Source: Betaproteobacteria bacterium (lineage in GTDB: Bacteria > Pseudomonadota > Gammaproteobacteria > Burkholderiales > Casimicrobiaceae). From it: DNA of 5,970 nt. The notes under the pieces were generated by a model. That model saw only the letters and a list, made by a program, of their open reading frames with translations, did not search any database and was not told the origin of the DNA. The stretch covers positions 1-5,970 of the forward strand of contig PLYG01000553.1 of the NCBI GenBank assembly GCA_003153335.1, read 5' to 3'. Position 1 is the stretch's first letter. Each line of letters begins with the position of its first letter. The translations under genes and the position numbers were made by a program. This document shows, in pieces, positions 5,301-5,970 of the stretch.

Positions 5301-5970
5301 CGCCCGCGACATGAGCCGCAATCCGCTGTTCCAGGTGCTGTTCGTGCTGCAGAACGCCCCGAGCGCAGCGTTCGCGCTCGAGGGCGTCGAGGTGAGCCGC
5401 CTGCCGCTCGAAGGGCACAGCGCCAAGTTCGATCTCTCCTTGTCGGTGCGCGAGTCGGCCGTGGGGTTGCACGCGAGCTGGGAATACACGAGCGACCTGT
5501 TCAATGCCTCCACCATCGAGCGCATGGCGCGGCACTTCGAGCGGCTGCTCGAGGCCATCGTGGCCGATCCGGAGCAATGCATCGGCCAACTGCCGCTGCT
5601 CAACGCGGCCGAGCGCCACCAACTGCTCGTGGAATGGAACGACACGGCGGCCGACTATCCCGGGGATCGCTGCATTCACCAGCTCTTCGAAGAGCAGGCC
5701 GCGCGGACACCCGAGGCGGCGGCGGTGGAGGGCGGCGGGCGACGGGTGAGTTACCGCGAGATCGACGAACGTGCGGAGCGGCTGGCGGAGCGATTGCGCG
5801 CAGAGGGTATGCGTTCGGGTTCTCTCGTTGCGATTTGTCTTGAGCGCTCGATTGAGATGGTGGTTGCGTTCTTGGCGGTGTGGAAGGCGAAGGGCGCGTA
5901 TGTGCCGATTGATCCGGGGTATCCAGCCGAGCGCGTACGCTTCATGCTGGAGGATACGCAGGCGCTGGTG
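1096..5970 (+). CDS. Nonribosomal peptide synthetase, C-A-T-C-A(partial), 3'-truncated by window
   Basis: A frame of 1625 codons without stop runs off the window. The cytosolic multidomain enzyme builds a peptide by activating amino acids as aminoacyl-AMP (A domains), tethering them to phosphopantetheine (T) and forming peptide bonds (C). Domains by residue: C1 about 1-432, A1 about 439-959, T1 about 971-1048, C2 about 1068-1496, A2 from about 1503. The module repeat is 1064 residues long. No epimerase, methyltransferase or thioesterase is seen up to the edge. The ATG is preceded directly by an in-frame TAA (1093-1095), so the protein cannot extend upstream; the C-domain motif SFAQKRLW begins at residue 7, so almost nothing precedes C1. 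No clear Shine-Dalgarno sequence is visible; an AT-rich stretch (AATTAAATAA) precedes the ATG. Product identity is unknown. A promoter and structured leader lie upstream; no MbtH, transporter or regulator gene is in view. Confidence 0.96.
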   Translation, partial: MGAFDISFAQKRLWLLDRLMPDSVYNLARMARLNGLLDVDALRQALNEVVRRHHVLRSRFAVENAEPAQAIVPELKLALEVEDLGALPEGRRRHEAQQRVQDEAQAPFDLEQGPLVRARLLRMGEHEHWLLLTFHHIVSDDWSMKVLWRELSTLYDAHRLRSPSLLAALPMQYADYAQWQREWLQEGVLDRQLTYLKQALAGLTVLRLPADRVRPAQPSYRGRQLAFALGDELTRSLRSLSHREGTTFFTTLLAALQVLLYRYSGQEDVAVGVPVAGRRRPDLEGLIGFFVNTLVLRGDLSGEPSFRDYLGRVRLRAQQAYAHQDIPFEMLVEKLHPKRDSTRNPLFQVMLNKWNPEGQVLRLTGLESADVVTTDTGTAKFDLGFTVVERQGQCRITIEYATDLFDAATIERLAGHFTTLIEAIVANPEQCIGRLPLLSEAECHQLLVEWNDTAADYPRDRCIHQLFEEQAARTPEAVAVVFEDRQLTYGELNARANQLAHHLISLGVGPEVLVGICLERSLELIVGLLGILKAGGAYVPFDPAWPSERARLVMEDARLAAVVTQRDYVDRLPPVVPMVFVDPRSESGEARAENNPDLPVSPADPVYVLYTSGTTGLPKGVLIEHQQLVQYVRAVADQLDLDARGNYAMLQPLTVDSCQTMIFPSLGRGGTLHLISEERALDATKLTEYFGRHHIDYLKIAPSHLAALLNQLPSAALLPGRALIIGGEASHWDFIDRLWSLAPRCAVWNHYGPTETTVGVSVCRLDPADSRVAMTVPIGRPLANVRYYVLDQNLRPVPFGLPGELCIGGEQVARGYLDRPESTVEKFLPDPFSEKPNARLYRSGDQVRYLIDGKVEFLGRKDQQIKIRGFRIEMGEIEAVLRDAKGVREVAVSVRDAAAGGRRLVAFVVPDGSAVLDDRGLKASLATRLPDYMVPSQFILLPNLPLTPHGKVDRKALEEMDTAELAVESAYVAPRNSFEELITEVWCEVLKLEQVGMHDNFFELGGHSLLAAQVLARLTRLLNVELPLRGFFETPTVSALAEEARKRLGAGEAREATPIALVPRDRDLPLSFAQERLWFLDRLLLDKTAYNVPTAWRLQGPLDAQALQRSVDELVARHETLRTRFTVREGEPVQVIDPPHAVPLPLTDLSAMEQAERKAHAHQIANAHARQPFDLEAGPLLRAQLLRLAAEEHLLLLNVHHIASDGWSVGVFERELSAAYGAFVKGQEPELPALPIQYADYAAWQREWLQGEVLQKQLGYWKSRLAGVSTLELPTDRARPPVASHQGAHLAFDLPGPLTGALKEMGRREGATLFMTLLAAFQVLLHRYNGQEDIAVGSPIAGRGRTELEGLIGFFVNTLVLRSDLSGNPRFRDLLGRVRESALGAYTHQDLPFEKLVEELAPARDMSRNPLFQVLFVLQNAPSAAFALEGVEVSRLPLEGHSAKFDLSLSVRESAVGLHASWEYTSDLFNASTIERMARHFERLLEAIVADPEQCIGQLPLLNAAERHQLLVEWNDTAADYPGDRCIHQLFEEQAARTPEAAAVEGGGRRVSYREIDERAERLAERLRAEGMRSGSLVAICLERSIEMVVAFLAVWKAKGAYVPIDPGYPAERVRFMLEDTQALV
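2359..2535 (+). repeat. C-A linker repeat, copy 1
   Basis: This 177-bp segment spans the end of C1, the C-A linker and the first residues of A1. It aligns without gaps to 5551-5727 with 15 mismatches by hand count (about 91% identity), including 40 consecutive identical bases (2471-2510). The encoded linker includes LLVEWNDTAADYP and RCIHQLFEEQAARTPEA. Confidence 0.9.
2410..3972 (+). other. Adenylation domain A1, aspartate-like specificity predicted
   Basis: Motifs in order: LTYGEL (487-492), LKAGGAYVP (532-540), LYTSGTTGLPKG (609-620), NHYGPTE (749-755), GELCIGG (803-809), YRSGD (841-845), GRKDQQIKIRGFRIE (859-873) and GKVDRK (950-955), with Lys951 as the conserved catalytic lysine. Aligning by eye to the GrsA phenylalanine domain gives specificity residues D656, S657, T660, K699, I724, G726, H750, V758, G759, K951. 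The code DSTKIGHVGK is closest to codes known for Asp (DLTKxGHxGK); Asn codes have Glu where this has His (DLTKLGEVGK). In that family the Lys is expected to contact the substrate side-chain carboxylate. Ser instead of Leu at position two is atypical, so a modified Asp such as beta-hydroxy-Asp is an alternative. The domain is complete and looks active. Confidence 0.85.
4006..4239 (+). other. Thiolation (peptidyl carrier) domain T1
   Basis: The segment from YVAPRNSFEELI to EEARKRL is a full-length carrier domain. Its motif DNFFELGGHSLLA places the phosphopantetheine-accepting serine at residue 1008 (codon TCG at 4117). It follows A1 by a short linker and is followed by C2 with no epimerase, so the tethered amino acid is expected to remain in the L form. 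It needs a phosphopantetheinyl transferase encoded elsewhere. Confidence 0.92.
4297..5583 (+). other. Condensation domain C2 (canonical, LCL-like)
   Basis: The motifs are textbook: LPLSFAQERLWFLDRL (from residue 1068), RHETLRTRF, HHIASDGWS (1200-1208; His1201 expected catalytic), YADYAAW, IGFFVNTLVLR, HQDLPFEKLVEEL and RNPLFQVL. The opening motif and the absence of an upstream epimerase suit an LCL domain joining two L residues. Codon third positions are strongly G/C (46 of 50 codons in 5401-5550 by hand count), more so than in the following A2 segment. Confidence 0.92.
5551..5727 (+). repeat. C-A linker repeat, copy 2
   Basis: Second copy of the 177-bp linker, in the same orientation and frame, 3192 bp (1064 codons) downstream of copy 1. 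Its longest exact match to copy 1 is 5663-5702. Similarity stops sharply at its 3' end: the next codons encode EGGGRRVSYRE here against VFEDRQLTYGE in copy 1. Confidence 0.9.
5602..5970 (+). other. Adenylation domain A2, N-terminal fragment
   Basis: Only the first about 120 residues are in view. They include the motif RVSYREID (residues 1550-1557) and WKAKGAYVPIDP (1596-1607), the latter with Lys instead of the usual first Gly in KAGGAYVP. All substrate-selecting positions lie beyond the window edge, so the amino acid cannot be predicted. The segment after 5727 diverges abruptly from A1 and has lower third-position GC than C2. Confidence 0.9.

Noticed and set aside
4824..5843. Plus-strand open frame of 339 codons out of frame with the NRPS
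   Set aside because: It overlaps C2 and the linker in another frame; the Ala/Arg/Gly-rich product is a composition artefact.

Overview
The window comes from a high-GC bacterium. A typical Gram-negative signal peptide and the style of the NRPS sequence suggest a proteobacterium, perhaps a beta- or gammaproteobacterium; no taxonomic marker is present. It contains one dominant gene, the 5' part of a large nonribosomal peptide synthetase (NRPS). A divergently oriented secreted-protein gene lies to its left, and about 580 bp of mostly non-coding DNA separates the two.

Left part (1-511, minus strand): the N-terminal half of an exported protein with a clear signal peptide and a Shine-Dalgarno sequence. 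Its likely frame changes at a run of seven C residues (G on the plus strand, 165-171), so the gene is frameshifted, phase-variable or affected by a sequencing error. Its 3' end is outside the window.

Middle part (512-1095): no gene I can support. It holds a good sigma70-type promoter candidate facing the NRPS (TTGACA-N17-GATACT, 904-932). An approximately 155-nt leader follows, with a 12-bp palindrome, two tandem GC-rich hairpins (990-1010 and 1012-1042) and two very short ORFs. A weaker promoter candidate faces left.

Right part (1096-5970, plus strand): an NRPS reading frame of 1625 codons, still open at the window edge, with order C1-A1-T1-C2-A2(partial). A1 is complete, and its hand-derived ten-residue specificity code is D-S-T-K-I-G-H-V-G-K. 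This resembles the aspartate family code (DLTKxGHxGK) except for Ser at the second position. T1 has the phosphopantetheine serine in GGHS. There is no epimerase between T1 and C2, and C2 looks like an LCL-type domain, so the first amino acid is expected to be passed on as the L form. C1 sits at the extreme N-terminus with no loading module before it, so it either N-acylates the first residue (lipopeptide or acylated siderophore-like product) or receives a chain from another NRPS protein. C1 has non-canonical residues, HHIVSDD instead of HHxxxDG and RHH instead of RHE, whereas C2 is canonical.

The gene looks mosaic. The C-A linkers of modules 1 and 2 are about 91% identical at DNA level over 177 bp. 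Directly after the second copy the sequence of A2 diverges sharply from A1 and codon third-position GC drops, a pattern expected from adenylation-domain exchange. I found no evidence for a wholly new class of system; the points of interest are the atypical first module, the structured leader and the recombination footprint.
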